Of a DNA stretch of 64,000 bases, positions 1-10,114 are shown piece after piece. Below the pieces are notes generated by a model that worked only from the letters and a program-made list of their open reading frames with translations, was not told the origin of the DNA and did no database searches. The stretch is from assembly GCA_963772375.1 (NCBI GenBank), contig CAVYXG010000005.1, positions 868,001-932,000 on the forward strand, in the 5' to 3' direction. The DNA comes from DATBHM01 sp963772375. Lineage in GTDB: Bacteria; Actinomycetota; UBA4738; JACQTL01. The first letter of the stretch is position 1. Each line of letters starts with the position of its first letter. Position numbers and translations under genes: made by a program.

Positions 1-1759
1 CAGGATCGCGGCCACCAGAGAGGGATCAGCGGAACCCTCCGCCAGTTGCAGGGCACGATCGCTGTCGGGCAGGGCGTCGTCCATTCGTCCGGACTCGCAC
101 AGGGCCACGGACCGCTGCGCCTGGAGCCGGGCTCGGACCGCGTCGTCCATTCCGGCGTCGTCGGCCAAGATCGCATCGCATGCCCGGAGCACACTCGCGT
201 TCACCTCGGGGTCTCCGATGCCCTGAACGATGAGCGGCGCATCGGCGAGCAGGTCGGAGCGGTGCGATCGCCGGGCGAGTTCGGCAGCCTCCACAAAGGC
301 CTCCATCGCCGTTCGGACGTTGCCGCTCCGGTATTCCGAGGTGACCACGCGCAGGAGGAGATCCGTTCTCGTTGCTGCGTCCATCCGGCTCCCCTCGGCC
401 TGACCCAATGCCACCCGGTTCAGGCGGGCGGCCTCCTCGTACGCAAGCTGCCTGCTCGCCTCGTCCCCTGCCGCCGTCGCGTACCGGATCGCACGTCGTC
501 CGTCGCCGGCCTGGAGCCAATGCCAGGCGAGCTCGCCGAGGCGGGCCTGGCCCGGCTCGTCTCCGGCCCCTCCTCCCTCCAAGGCTTGGGCGATTCGGCG
601 ATGGCCTCGGAGGCGCTCGGGGGTTCCCATTCCCCCGGAGAGCGCCTCCCTGACCAGCGCGTGGGGGAAGTCGAACCACCCCGGCCCGCTCCGGTGACGA
701 TTCCACCAGATGCGCGCGCACGGCTTCATCGAGCGCCGCGAGGACGTCATCCGGATCCGCGGCACCGACCTGTGCAAGGAACTCGAACGAGAACCCGGTG
801 CCGGCGAGCGAGGCCATCTCGAGCAGGGTTCGAGCCTGCGCGCTCAGCAGGTCCACCCGCCTCCTGAGGATCTCGCCGACGCCCGGCGGAACGCCGAGCG
901 GTCGATCGGGCAGCAGGGAGCCGTAGTCCGCGAGACGCCCCTCCGCCCGGAGCATCCGGACGACTTCGGCGGCGAAGAAGGGATTCCCCGCCGTTGCCTC
1001 GTGCACCCGGTCGGCCAGCGCCCGAGCGGTCGGCCCCCCGACCAGGGCGGCCAGCTGCCGGGCGGTGTCGGTTCGGTCCAGCCCCCGCAACCGGATCCAC
1101 CTGGCCCCGGAGGCGCGAGCGAGGTCGGCCAGTGTGGCGGCCAGCGACCCACCGGTCTCGACCTCCTCCTCCCGAACCAGCACCACCACGAGCACCCGGG
1201 CCGGTCCCAACTCCCGGGCGACATGCCGAAGCAGGAGCACGGAGGAGGTATCCGCCCATTGGGCGTCGTCGAGCACGACCACCAGGCCCCGTTCCGCACC
1301 CGCGGCCCGGAGGAATGACGCCATGACGTCGAACAGCTGGAACCGGGCCTCGCCGGCGTCGATCGTTCCCCGGTCCGGCGCCGGAGTCGGTGCCGGGTCG
1401 GGCGACGCCGGCTCCCTCAGGCGAGGCACCAACGTCTGAAGCCATTTCGTGTGGGGCTCCAGCTTCCTCCGGTCGGCACCATCGGACGCGGAGAGGTGGT
1501 CGCGAAGGATACGGATCCACGGCCAGAACGGCGGCGCCCCCGGGTCCTCCGATGCCCGACCCCACCGCACCGGCACCCCGAGAGCTTCCGCCTGCCGGGC
1601 CAGGAAGGTCGCCAGCGTCGTCTTCCCGATGCCCGGCTCGCCGGTGATGAGGACGACCCGGCTCGCCTCCTCGAGGGCGTCGGACAGCGCAGCCTGCAGT
1701 TCGCCGAGCTCGATCGACCGCCCGACGAAGGCCTGTCCCAACGCCGACGCCACGTCCAC
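1..1759 (-). CDS. AAA-ATPase signalling regulator (LuxR/MalT-like), partial and frameshifted
   Basis: The N-terminus (start at 1759) opens with a VGR box and a Walker A GEPGIGKTT at about residues 40-48. A Walker B LVVVLDDAQWAD follows near residue 160. This is the architecture of large STAND-type ATPase regulators (AAA_16 plus TPR-like repeats, often ending in a LuxR helix-turn-helix). From about position 700 the frame becomes arginine-rich nonsense. Shifting one base restores family-like sequence (WFDFPHALVREAL, then helical TPR-like sequence) that stays open to the window edge. Dropping one base near 701-709 (in the CCACC run) would join the halves. Either the gene is damaged or the assembly has an indel. 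The C-terminus, and so any DNA-binding domain, lies outside the window. It follows the repeat-protein gene and the cyclase on the same strand. Confidence 0.75.
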
Positions 1760-1783
1760 TGCCGGGCCTGAATCTACTGCGCA

Positions 1784-2194
1784 TCAGCTTCGACGACGTG
1801 GCCGATCGCATCCGCGCCATCCCGATGCGCGTCCGAGTCTCGTAACGCGAAGCCCTTTGCCCCGACCCGGTGGATCGTGGAAGGTGCGGGCGCTACACCT
1901 GCCCGAACGGCTGCCGATCATCGCGCCAGCGTGCGACATCACCGACCACCGAGACATCGAAGAGAGCAGCGCCCCGATGCTCGCGAGCGACCCGATCGAG
2001 AACGCCGACCCGAACGACCCGATCGAGCCGATCGACAGGAACGACCCCATCGACCCGATCGACAGGATCGAACGCTTCGACCGGATGGACAGGATGGAAC
2101 CGGTGGACCGGATCGAAAGGATCGACCCCCGCGACCGAACCGAGCGAATCGATCCGTCGTCCGAGATCGGCGAAGCCCGTTCCATGGCGGCCAT
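1784..2194 (-). CDS. Ser/Gly/Ile nonapeptide-repeat protein, copy 1
   Basis: No family recognised. The central 80 residues are a nine-residue repeat of the form S-[IF]-L-S-[IV]-[RG]-S-x-G (for example SILSIRSTG, then SFLSIGSIG). It ends in a Trp-containing cap LLSSMSRWSVMSH. A second copy at 12826-13125 matches it across the repeats and cap. Differences are conservative in this frame (I/V, K/R, M/L) and often third-codon synonymous, which supports coding on this strand. After MSH the two proteins diverge, so the last 50 or so residues here may be read-through sequence. It starts 19 nt after the cyclase stop and may be cotranscribed. No signal peptide. The regular Ser/Gly/aliphatic pattern suggests a beta-solenoid or fibrous fold (inference). 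The start is uncertain: ATG 2194 or 2185, neither with a clear Shine-Dalgarno. Confidence 0.55.
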   Translation of the reverse strand: MAAMERASPISDDGSIRSVRSRGSILSIRSTGSILSIRSKRSILSIGSMGSFLSIGSIGSFGSAFSIGSLASIGALLSSMSRWSVMSHAGAMIGSRSGRCSARTFHDPPGRGKGLRVTRLGRASGWRGCDRPRRRS

Positions 2195-2213
2195 CCATGA
2201 ACGAACCCGATCG

Positions 2214-5200
2214 CTACCGGGTCGGAGCGGGTTGCTCGGCGGACGTCAGCCGCTCGAGCATTGGCCGCGCACCGAGGCCTTCGAGGGTCTCTCGAGCGCG
2301 TTCCACGACGTCCGCCGGCACCGACGACTCCGGCGACACCGTGATCGCGTCGATCGCGCAGAACGCGAGGTCCAGGGGGAGGTCGAGCTCCGTCCACGTG
2401 TCGAACGCCGCCCGGAAGCCCGCCGCGGCTTCGCCGAACCGTTCCGCCAGCGCCGCCCGGGCGGCGTCGATCGTCTGCCGCACCGCGTCGATCCAGCGGC
2501 CGCGCAGCGGACCGGCGGCCTCCACCACGAGGTCCAGCCTGCCGGCGTCCCGCAGCCACATCGCGGCCTGCGCGGCCGCCCACACGGCGAGCGGTGCGTT
2601 CATCCCGGCCGGTTCCGCGTCCACCGAACGCATGGCCTCGTCGTACGCGGCCTCGAGCTGGCCCTGCATCAGCCGCACGACAGCGCGGGCTCGCAGGTGC
2701 CAGGTCCGCTCGGTGACCATCTCGGTTGCCAGCCTCGGCGCGACGCCATCGATGAGCTCGTTGGCCGTGGCCAGATCACCCCGGAACGCCGAGAGCATCG
2801 CCCGGCCGAACTGCAGCGCGGCGCCGAGGAACGTCGCGGGGTCGACGTCCCCGAGCCCGGTCAGGGCCCGGTCCGCCTCGGCCCACTGGCCGACGTCGAT
2901 CGCAGCCTCCGCCGTGTTTGCGTACCCGAGCACCTCGAGGTCGCGGATGCCGGCCCGCCGGGCCGCTTCAAGGGAATCGAGGAATGCCTGCAGGGCGGCC
3001 TTGGGGTCGTCCTCGGCGAGGAGGACGCCGAGGTTCGTGTAGGCCAGGGAGAGCGCCTGACTGTCGCCGACCTTCTGCATGAGGTGCAGGGAGCCGATCG
3101 CCAGCATCAACGCCTCTCGGTGACGACCGACGTTGAGAAGGGCCACGCTCTTCCAGCCGATCGTCTCGGCGACCACCTGGCTCATGTCGAGCCGTTCGGC
3201 GAGTGGGAGCGCGCGTTCGGCCCACATCAGCGCGCGTTGGGGGTCGCCCGTGAAGTTCGTCTGGCTCGCCAGGCTCGAGTAGAGCTCCCCCCGGACTTGA
3301 TCATCGCCCTCGTCACCGAGCGTCTCGAGCGCCGCCTCCATCCGTGCGATCGACTCGAGCCGATGGTCGAGCACGCTGAAGGGCCTGGTGATCTTCGCCG
3401 TCGCGCGAGCGGCGGATGTGGGGTCGCCCAACCCGCGGTACAGGCTGATCGTCTCCTCGAGATACGCCACGGCCGCCTCCGCCTCGCCGGCTCGGAACGC
3501 GGCCTCGCCGGCCAGGTCCAGCACGTTCCCGCGCTCGGCGCCGCCCGGTGTGATCGCCAGGGCCTGCTCGACGAACACCACTGCCTGTGCGGGCGAGCCG
3601 AGCGAGATCGCGCGTTCGGCTGCCTGCTGTAGCCAGTCCCGCGCCCGCGCGGCGAGCGCGTCTGCCTCCGGCCCTTCCGGTGTCGCCCGATAGGCCTCGA
3701 CGTAGTGCGTCGCCACAACCCCTGCCAACTCGTCGTCGCCGATCGACTCGAAGTGGTGGGCCGTGGCCAGGTGCTTCCGCCGGCGGTCCACCTTCGACAG
3801 CGTCGAGTACGCCACCTCGCGGATCAGGGCCTGGAGGAAGGCGTACTGTCCGCGCTCGGGTGAGCGCGGGTTGAGCTCCTGCAGGAGGAACTCCCGCCGG
3901 GCCAGCTCGTGGAGCTGGGGTTCGAGCGTCTCCTGGTCGACGCCCGTCACCGAGGTCAGCGATTCGATCGTGAAGCTCTTTCCCAGCACCGAGGCGTCCT
4001 GCAGCAGCACGCGGGACTGCGGCGTCAGCCCGTCGAGCCGGGCGGCGATCAGCGCGTGCAGAGAGTCGGGGATGTCGAGATCGCCCAGGTCGCCGACCAG
4101 CCGGTAGACGCCGCCGCCGGCCTCGAGCACGCCGCGATCGGCCAGCATCCGCACCGTCTCGACCGCGTAGAGGGGCACCCCCTCCGCGCGCTTGACGATC
4201 TTGGCCACGCCGTCGGCGGGCAGACCCCGGACGAACCCCTCCACCAGCTCCGCCATCGCCGGTTCCGGAAGCGGCTCAAGGTGCAGCGAGGTGAAGCTCC
4301 GCTGACCGACCCCCCAGTCCGAACGACGGTCGATGAGCTCCGGGCGGGCGAGCGTCACGATCAGGATCGAGTGCGAGCGCGACCATTCCAGGATCGACTC
4401 GATGAAGTCGAGGAGGCCGGGGTCCGCCCACTGGAGGTCCTCGAACACGAGCGCGGCGGTACCGCGCTCGGCGATCCGTTCGAAACAACGACCGCCACGC
4501 GGAGAACAGCTCCTCGCGCTCACCGGGCGGACGCTCGTCGAGGCCGAGGAGGTGGGCGAGCCGGGGAAGGATCCACCGGCGTTCGTCCTCGTCGCGCACG
4601 TACCCGTCGACCATGGCCGCGAGCTTTGTCCGGGACTCCGCGGCGTCGTCCGTCTCCGCGATGCCGGCGCGCATCCGGACCATCTCGCCGAGCGCCCAGA
4701 ACGTCACGCCGTCGCCGTAGGCCGGGCATCGTCCCTGGTGCCAGTACACGTCCGCGGCCAGGCCGTCGACGTACTTCAGGAGCTCCCACGCGAGGCGCGA
4801 CTTGCCGATGCCCCCGATGCCGGTGACGGACACCAGCCGGGCCTTGCGCTCGCGACCCGTCGCGTGCAGCAGCTCCTTGATGAGCCTGAGCTCCTCGGTC
4901 CGCCCGACGAACGGCGGGTCGAGCCCGGCGGAGCGGCCGGCACCGCCGCGCTGGCCGATCACCCGCACCGCCCGCCAGGCGTGGACGGGTTCCTCCTTGC
5001 CCTTCAGCGTGAGGTCGCCGGCGTCGGCGAACGCGATGGCCTGCTCGGCCGCGCGGTGCGTGGCGTCGCCCACCAGCACGCTGCCGGGCTCGGCGGCCGA
5101 CTGCAGCCGCGACGCCGTGTTGACGAGGTCGCCGGCCACCAGCCCCTGCGACACGGCGCCCACCGTGACGGCGGCCTCGCGGGTGAGGACTCCGGCCCTC

Positions 5201-5706
5201 GCCTGAAGGTCGAAGCCGACCTCGCGACCGAGCGCCGCCACGGACTCGACCAGCTCGAGGGCCGCTCGGACCGCTCGTTCGGCATCGTCCTCATACGTGA
5301 TGGGGGTTCCCCACACCGCCATGACGGCGTCGCCGACGAACTTCTCGACCAGGCCGCCGTGTCGTTCAACCACCTCGCGTCCGGTGTCGAAGTAGCTCGA
5401 GAGGAGCTCGCGGAGGTCCTCGGCGTCGCGGTGTTCCGAGAGCGTCGTGAACCCGACCAGGTCGGCGAACAAGACGGAGACCAGCCGCCGCTCCGTCACG
5501 GCCGAGGGCGTGGACGCGGGCTGGCGTGCCGGGGTCGCGCGCGGCTTCGCGTTGGACTTCAACGGCGCGCCGCACTCGCCGCAGAACAGGCTGTCGGTTG
5601 AGTTGGCCGACGAACATGACGGGCAGAGCAGAACGAGCCCGGCCCCGCAGGCCTTGCAGAACTTCCGGCCTGGCTCGTTCGCCGTGCCGCACGCCGCACA
5701 GTCCAT
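2214..5706 (-). CDS. Class III adenylate/guanylate cyclase fused to AAA ATPase and TPR region, frameshifted
   Basis: Start ATG at 5706. Residues 1-45 hold two zinc ribbons (CAAC...CKAC, then CPSC...CGEC). About 70-240 is a class III cyclase: VLFADLVGFT carries the first metal Asp, EKFVGDAVMAVWG the second, and NTASRLQSAA is typical. A STAND ATPase follows from about 265 with Walker A GIGGIGKSR. The frame breaks at 4483-4485 inside an AAA run. Dropping one A rejoins WRSLF to ERIAERGTAALVF and the Walker B VFEDLQWAD, then a long helical TPR-like half down to 2214. The restored product is about 1163 residues, the usual size for this architecture. Product nucleotide (cAMP or cGMP) cannot be read from sequence with certainty. 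The family is thought to couple ligand sensing by the ATPase/TPR part to cyclase output. Confidence 0.85.
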
Positions 5707-5855
5707 GGATCGCACCCCGGTGAGACGCGTCGTCCCCGCGTACCGAAGGTTACTCGCAGCGTGCTCTTTCGGAAGGGGCGACTCGAGCTCGAGGCCGCCG
5801 CGAGGATCGCGGACGACGATCCCCGCGCCGGCCTCGGCCCGGTCGGTGATCTCGA

Positions 5856-6317
5856 TCAGCCCAGCTCGATCGTCACGTCGCTGGTGGACTGGTTCACGTC
5901 GTGGATGAGCGCTTGGCCGGTGGCGTCGCGGTACACGCCGGTCCCGCCCACGACGGCCCATGTGTGGTCGTCGCCGACCGTCCTCGCTGCGCCCTGGAGT
6001 GTGATGGTCCCGCCGGACAGCGAGCCGGTCGCCGAGCATTCCTCGGGGGCCTTCGGCGCGCCGGTCAGGATCTCGCAGACGAACCCGAACCGCCCAGCCC
6101 TGGCGGTGCCCTTGGTGAGCGTTCCCACGACCACCTGCTGGTCGCCGGCGCTCGGACCCGCGGGGGCGGCGTCCACCAGCGACGCGTGCGTGAAGTGGGC
6201 CGTGAGGTGGAGGGTGGCCGGGCGGGCGCCCGGTGAAGCGAACGCGCCCGCCGGACCGATCAGCACCGCCGCGGTGATCGCGGCCGCGGCCCCGGCCGCC
6301 AGGATCGATCTGCGCAT
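5856..6317 (-). CDS. Secreted allene-oxide-cyclase/dirigent-like barrel protein
   Basis: 153 residues. The ATG at 6317 follows a strong GGAGGAACCACA Shine-Dalgarno. Longer upstream frame sequence is not needed. Residues 1-29 form a Sec signal peptide (MRRSILAAG, then an Ala-rich core ending AFA). The mature part has the pattern of bacterial AOC/dirigent-like beta-barrels: GDQQVVVGTL, then a Gly-rich strand pair GSLSGGTITLQG, then VVGGTGVYRDATG, where the GGTGxY..A.G turn is the family signature. Two cysteines (CEILTGAPKAPEEC) could form a disulfide. Function in bacteria is unknown; plant relatives are lipid or phenolic cyclases and dirigent proteins. It is divergent from the response regulator at 6473. 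Confidence 0.65.
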   Translation of the reverse strand: MRRSILAAGAAAAITAAVLIGPAGAFASPGARPATLHLTAHFTHASLVDAAPAGPSAGDQQVVVGTLTKGTARAGRFGFVCEILTGAPKAPEECSATGSLSGGTITLQGAARTVGDDHTWAVVGGTGVYRDATGQALIHDVNQSTSDVTIELG

Positions 6318-6472
6318 TGTGGTTCCTCCTCCCGCCGCGCCGTTCGCCGATCGAACGGCCAATGGCGGCGACACTAGGCGTGACCCCCCGGAGGACCATC
6401 CGTGGAGCCACTGGAACGCGCTCCGTGCCACCACGCGTGTACGCCGAACCCGACCGTGGCACCATCCCAGCC

Positions 6473-6838
6473 GTGGCACCGAGCGCGCTGATCGTCGACG
6501 ACCACGACGGCTTCCGGGCGGTTGCCCGGCGGCTGCTCGAAAGCGGAGGATTCGAGGTCGTGGGGGAGGCCGGGGACGGGAATGCCGCCCTGGAGGCGGC
6601 GCGCGAGCTGCGGCCCGATCTGGTCCTGCTGGACGTCGGGCTGCCGGACGTCGACGGCTTCGTCGTGGCCGAGCGCCTCGCGGCCGAGTTCGATCCGCCC
6701 ACGGTGGTCCTGACCACCGGCCGCGACCCGGCCGACTACCGGGGCCGCGTGTTCTCGGAGATCGTTGCCGGGTTCGTCCCCAAGGGCGACCTGACGGGGG
6801 CGCGCCTCAGGTCGTTCGTCGAGGAACCGCGAGCATGA
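6473..6838 (+). CDS. Single-domain response regulator (receiver only)
   Basis: 121 residues, GTG start at 6473. It is a complete CheY-like receiver: acidic pair in LIVDDHDGF, phospho-acceptor Asp in LLDVGLPDVDG, Thr in VVLTTGRD, and the conserved Lys in FVPKGDL. No output domain. Its stop overlaps the ATG of the histidine kinase (ATGA at 6835-6838), so the two are translationally coupled. It probably acts as a phosphate acceptor or protein-interaction switch for that kinase, while the NarL-type regulator downstream does the DNA binding. The start is the least certain part because no Shine-Dalgarno is visible. Confidence 0.85.
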   Translation: MAPSALIVDDHDGFRAVARRLLESGGFEVVGEAGDGNAALEAARELRPDLVLLDVGLPDVDGFVVAERLAAEFDPPTVVLTTGRDPADYRGRVFSEIVAGFVPKGDLTGARLRSFVEEPRA

Positions 6839-8643
6839 CCGACGCAGCGGCGGTCGGGGCTGCGCCCGCCTCCGCTCCCGGCACGCGGGCCTGGCGGCCG
6901 GGGCTGTTCCCGTGGTTCGTCGCCGCCGGGGTGTTCGCCACCGGGTTCATGGCCGTCACGCTCGTCCGCCCGAAGGATGGCCCGCCCGAGGGCGTGCGGC
7001 TCGTCCACTTCATGGTCGTCGCGGGATTCGTGTGGGTCGGGATGTTCGCCTGGCGGCGCCGTCCGGAGAGCCCGATGGGCGCGATCATGGCGGGGGTCGG
7101 GCTCGCCTACTTCCTGGTCCCTCCCCATCTGTCGACCGCCGCGTCGGCGTTCACGTTCACGCTGTCGAATGCCACCCAGTCGCTGTACCAGGCCGTCATG
7201 GCGCACCTCGCGCTGTCGTTTCCGACCGGCCGCCTCGGATCACGCCGGGACCGGTGGATCGTCGTGGGGACCTACATCTGGGTGATCGGGAACACCACGG
7301 TCAGTCAGATGTTCTGGAACCCCGCCACGAGCGGATGCACCTGCCCACGGAATCTCCTGCTGGTCGACTCGAGCCAGTTTCTGGACAACCTGATCAACGT
7401 GGTGACCAGCGTGATCGGCGTCCTCGTCGCGATCGTCGTGCTGACGGCGATCGTGCAGCACTGGCGGGGGATCGGCGTCCGGGGGCGGCGGGCATTCTGG
7501 CCGATCACGCTGGTGGCGGCCCCGGCCGTGCTGCTGATCATCGCGCAGAACATCGCCGAGGCGGCGAACGCCGGCTACACCGCGTGGTTGGTGCTGTTCG
7601 GGTATGGACCGGTGGTGTTCCTCCTCCTCCCGGGGGCGTTCCTGGTGACGGTGCTCCGGAGCCGGCTCGATCGGTCGGCGGTCGCGGACCTGGTGGTCGA
7701 GCTCGAAGACGGCGTCCCGGCCGGCGAGCTCCAGACCGCGATCGGACGGGCGCTCGGCGACCCGGCGGCGCGGGTGGCGTTCCTCCGCACCGATGGCGAT
7801 GCGTACGTGGATCCGGACGGCCGCGCCGTGGACGTGCGACCCGGTGCCGGGGTGACGTTCCTGGACGGCGGGCACACCATCGCGCTGCTGCACGACGAGG
7901 CCCTCGACGACGAACCCGACCTGCTGCGTGCCGTGGGCGCGGCGGCGCGGATGGCCCTGGAGAACGAACGCCTCCGCGCGGAGATCCGGGCACAGCTCGA
8001 GGAGGTCCGCGCCTCGAGACAGCGCATCGTCGAGGCCGGCGACGCCGAACGCCGGCGCGTGGAGCGCAACCTCCACGACGGGGCGCAGCAGCGCCTCCTG
8101 ACGCTCTCGCTGTCGCTCCGACTCACGCTGGAACGGCTCGGCCCGGACGCGGACCCCGGGCTCCGGACCGAGCTCGACGAGGCGGCGGAGGAGGCGGCCC
8201 GGGCCGTGGAGGAGCTCCGCGAGCTCGGCAGAGGGATCCACCCGGCCGTGCTGACCGGGTCCGGCCTCACGGCGGCACTCGAGTCGCTGGCCGAGCGTTC
8301 GGCGCTGCCGGTCGCCGTCGACGCCGTCCCGAACGGCCGTCTCCCGGAGGCGGTCGAGGTGACGGCGTACTACGTCGTCTCCGAGGCGCTCGCGAACTGC
8401 CAGCGGCACGCGGGCGCGTCGGGGGTTCGCATCGCGACCGAACGGCGCGGCCCGGACCTGATCGTCACGGTGTCCGACGACGGCGTCGGCGGGGCGGCGG
8501 TGGGGGCGGGGTCGGGGCTCCGCGGCCTGGAGGACCGGGTGGCCGCGCTCGGCGGGCGACTCACCGTGGAGAGCCCGCCCGGCGCCGGCACGATCGTCCG
8601 CGCGGAGATCCCCTGCTCGGAGGACCGAACCCGTGTCGAATGA
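6835..8643 (+). CDS. NarL/LiaS-type membrane sensor histidine kinase
   Basis: 602 residues. The N-terminal third has about seven hydrophobic segments (first FPWFVAAGVFATGFMAV). A poorly conserved linker follows, with a coiled segment before the HisKA_3 dimerisation helix ERRRVERNLHDGAQQRL, whose phospho-acceptor is His414. The C-terminus is a HATPase_c domain with the N box EALANCQRHA and G boxes DDGVGG and GLRGLEDRV. This is the HPK7 architecture paired with LuxR-type regulators. It overlaps the upstream receiver by four bases and the downstream NarL regulator by eleven, so all three form one operon. The input signal is unknown; the sensor is membrane-embedded and lacks a large extracellular domain. 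Confidence 0.93.
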   Translation: MTDAAAVGAAPASAPGTRAWRPGLFPWFVAAGVFATGFMAVTLVRPKDGPPEGVRLVHFMVVAGFVWVGMFAWRRRPESPMGAIMAGVGLAYFLVPPHLSTAASAFTFTLSNATQSLYQAVMAHLALSFPTGRLGSRRDRWIVVGTYIWVIGNTTVSQMFWNPATSGCTCPRNLLLVDSSQFLDNLINVVTSVIGVLVAIVVLTAIVQHWRGIGVRGRRAFWPITLVAAPAVLLIIAQNIAEAANAGYTAWLVLFGYGPVVFLLLPGAFLVTVLRSRLDRSAVADLVVELEDGVPAGELQTAIGRALGDPAARVAFLRTDGDAYVDPDGRAVDVRPGAGVTFLDGGHTIALLHDEALDDEPDLLRAVGAAARMALENERLRAEIRAQLEEVRASRQRIVEAGDAERRRVERNLHDGAQQRLLTLSLSLRLTLERLGPDADPGLRTELDEAAEEAARAVEELRELGRGIHPAVLTGSGLTAALESLAERSALPVAVDAVPNGRLPEAVEVTAYYVVSEALANCQRHAGASGVRIATERRGPDLIVTVSDDGVGGAAVGAGSGLRGLEDRVAALGGRLTVESPPGAGTIVRAEIPCSEDRTRVE

Positions 8644-9313
8644 CGGGGGCGGCCCGCTGCGGGTGGTGCTGGCCGACGACTCGGTCCTGTTCCGGGAGGG
8701 CGTGGCCCGGCTGCTCGCCGAGCACGGCCTCGAGGTGGTGGGGCAGGCCGGCGACGCCGAGGAGCTGCTGTCGCTCGTGGCGGCGCTCGGGCCGGACGTC
8801 GCCGTCACCGACATCCGGATGCCGCCGACGTTCACGACGGAGGGCATGGCCGCGGCGGTCCGCATCCGCACGGACCACCCCGGGACCGGCGTGCTCGTCC
8901 TGTCGCAGTACGTGGAGACGCGGCAGGCGCTCGAGCTCATCGGGCGCGAGGCGCGCGGGGCCGGCTACCTGCTCAAGGACCGTGTGCTCGACCTGCCGGA
9001 GTTCGTGGCCGCGGTGCGTCGCGTGGGGACCGGCGGTTCGGTCGTCGACCCGGACGTCGTGGTGCGGCTGCTCGGCCGGACCGAACCCTCGCGGATCGAC
9101 CGCCTGACCGAGCGGGAGCGCGAGGTCCTCGAGCTGATGGCCGAGGGCCGGTCGAACCAGGCGATCTCGGAGCGGCTCTTCCTGTCCGAGCGAACGGTGG
9201 AGACGCACGTGGCCGCGATCTTCACGAAGCTCGACCTCCAGCCCGCGCCGGACGACCACCGCCGCGTGCTCGCCGTGCTGGAGTTCCTCAGGGCTCCCGA
9301 CCGCAGTCACTGA
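8633..9313 (+). CDS. NarL/FixJ-type response regulator
   Basis: 226 residues, GTG start overlapping the kinase gene by 11 nt. The receiver domain covers residues 8-125 with acidic LADDS, phospho-acceptor Asp60 (VTDIRMP) and Lys in YLLKDRV. A LuxR helix-turn-helix lies at about 160-215 (LTEREREVLELMAEG, then NQAISERLFLSERTVETHV). It is the DNA-binding output of the kinase at 6835. The two regulators flanking one kinase suggest branched phosphotransfer (inference). Targets are unknown; the secreted-protein genes just downstream are plausible. Confidence 0.93.
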   Translation: MSNDGGGPLRVVLADDSVLFREGVARLLAEHGLEVVGQAGDAEELLSLVAALGPDVAVTDIRMPPTFTTEGMAAAVRIRTDHPGTGVLVLSQYVETRQALELIGREARGAGYLLKDRVLDLPEFVAAVRRVGTGGSVVDPDVVVRLLGRTEPSRIDRLTEREREVLELMAEGRSNQAISERLFLSERTVETHVAAIFTKLDLQPAPDDHRRVLAVLEFLRAPDRSH

Positions 9314-9433
9314 CGGCCGACGGCCGCTGAGCGCGTCGGGTCCGGCCGGCCCACCTTCCCGCTGACCCCGGCAGGTTCTAGAGTCCCCGCTCGACACAAC
9401 GGTCGTCCGCTCGCTCAGGGAGGGGGAACAACG

Positions 9434-10036
9434 ATGCGCTCAGCTCGAATGTTCGCGCTCGCCGCCGGGATCGTGGCCTTGGTTGCTGGGGCCGTCGCCG
9501 TGGCGCAGGGAGCCGGGGCCGCACCCCGTGCCGCCGCGGTGCAACGCTCGGTCACCGTACGAGGCGTGGAATGGCGCTCGCTCGATTTCCGGTTCTTCCC
9601 GCAGTTCGTGCCGAGCACCGGTGGCGGCGTCTACGCGCACGTCGCTGCCGGCCACTTCACGCCGAACGACATCTTCCTCGAAGCCGCCATGCCGGTGCCG
9701 GCCGGGGCGATGATCAACCAGGTCACCTTCTACTTCCAGGACTGCGGCACCGACGTCCCCTCGGCGCTCGGGCAATGGTATTTCGCCGCCTACGATCCGA
9801 GGCACGCCAGGGCGCACTTCATCCTGCCGGTCCGCGACACCCCGCCGTCGATGCGGGACTGCGACCTCCATTCGTTCGTCCGGACCGTCTCGCCCGCGGT
9901 GAAGGTGCTGGCGACGACGAAATACGTCGCGGGCGTCGACACCCACTTCGTGTCATCCGCCGACGCGCCGACGACCGACCCCGACTTCGTGGTCGAGGCC
10001 GCCAAGGTCAGATACACCTGCCCGAACGGCTGCTGA
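9434..10036 (+). CDS. Secreted protein of unknown function ending in CPNGC
   Basis: 200 residues, with GGGAGGGGG Shine-Dalgarno before ATG 9434. Residues 1-29 are a signal peptide. The mature part is beta-rich, with a central FTPNDIFLEAAMPVPAGA strand region and a conserved-looking FYFQDCG. Four cysteines, two in the terminal TCPNGC. I recognise no family. The strand pattern resembles the secreted protein at 14280-14858 (both have an alkaline N-terminal strand, a PxGAxIxxV/LxLF turn and a late Cys). It sits directly upstream of a second secreted protein gene with a 78-nt gap. Its last codons carry a sequence repeated in non-coding DNA at 1894-1914. Confidence 0.8.
   Translation: MRSARMFALAAGIVALVAGAVAVAQGAGAAPRAAAVQRSVTVRGVEWRSLDFRFFPQFVPSTGGGVYAHVAAGHFTPNDIFLEAAMPVPAGAMINQVTFYFQDCGTDVPSALGQWYFAAYDPRHARAHFILPVRDTPPSMRDCDLHSFVRTVSPAVKVLATTKYVAGVDTHFVSSADAPTTDPDFVVEAAKVRYTCPNGC
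10023..10036 (+). repeat. CGAACGGCTGYTGA repeat, copy A
   Basis: CGAACGGCTGCTGA at the end of the 9434 gene, encoding its NGC-stop. It recurs at 11581-11594 (one C/T change) and 11723-11736 (identical). A looser copy CGAACGGCTGCCGA is at 1904-1917. After each of the three strong copies comes CCGRAYSGC-like sequence. Confidence 0.5.
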
Positions 10037-10114
10037 CCGAATGCGCTCCGCTTGACTCTCCCGGGGCGGCTTGTCACGGTCGCGCGGCATCCGCCGACAG
10101 GGAGGGAGGACCGG

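Noticed and set aside
1970..2160. GATCGAC-type DNA repeats resembling a CRISPR or satellite.
   Set aside because: Period is 27 bp with codon-patterned changes, no unique spacers; it is the coding repeat of the Ser/Gly/Ile protein.
1449..3632. 727-residue plus-strand ORF over the repeat and cyclase genes.
   Set aside because: Shadow of the minus-strand genes: low-complexity Arg/Pro/Asp translation, no domain, no ribosome site.
4276..6717. 813-residue minus ORF fusing the cyclase to upstream sequence.
   Set aside because: Sequence upstream of 5706 is non-protein-like and overlaps the AOC-like gene; the real start is ATG 5706.
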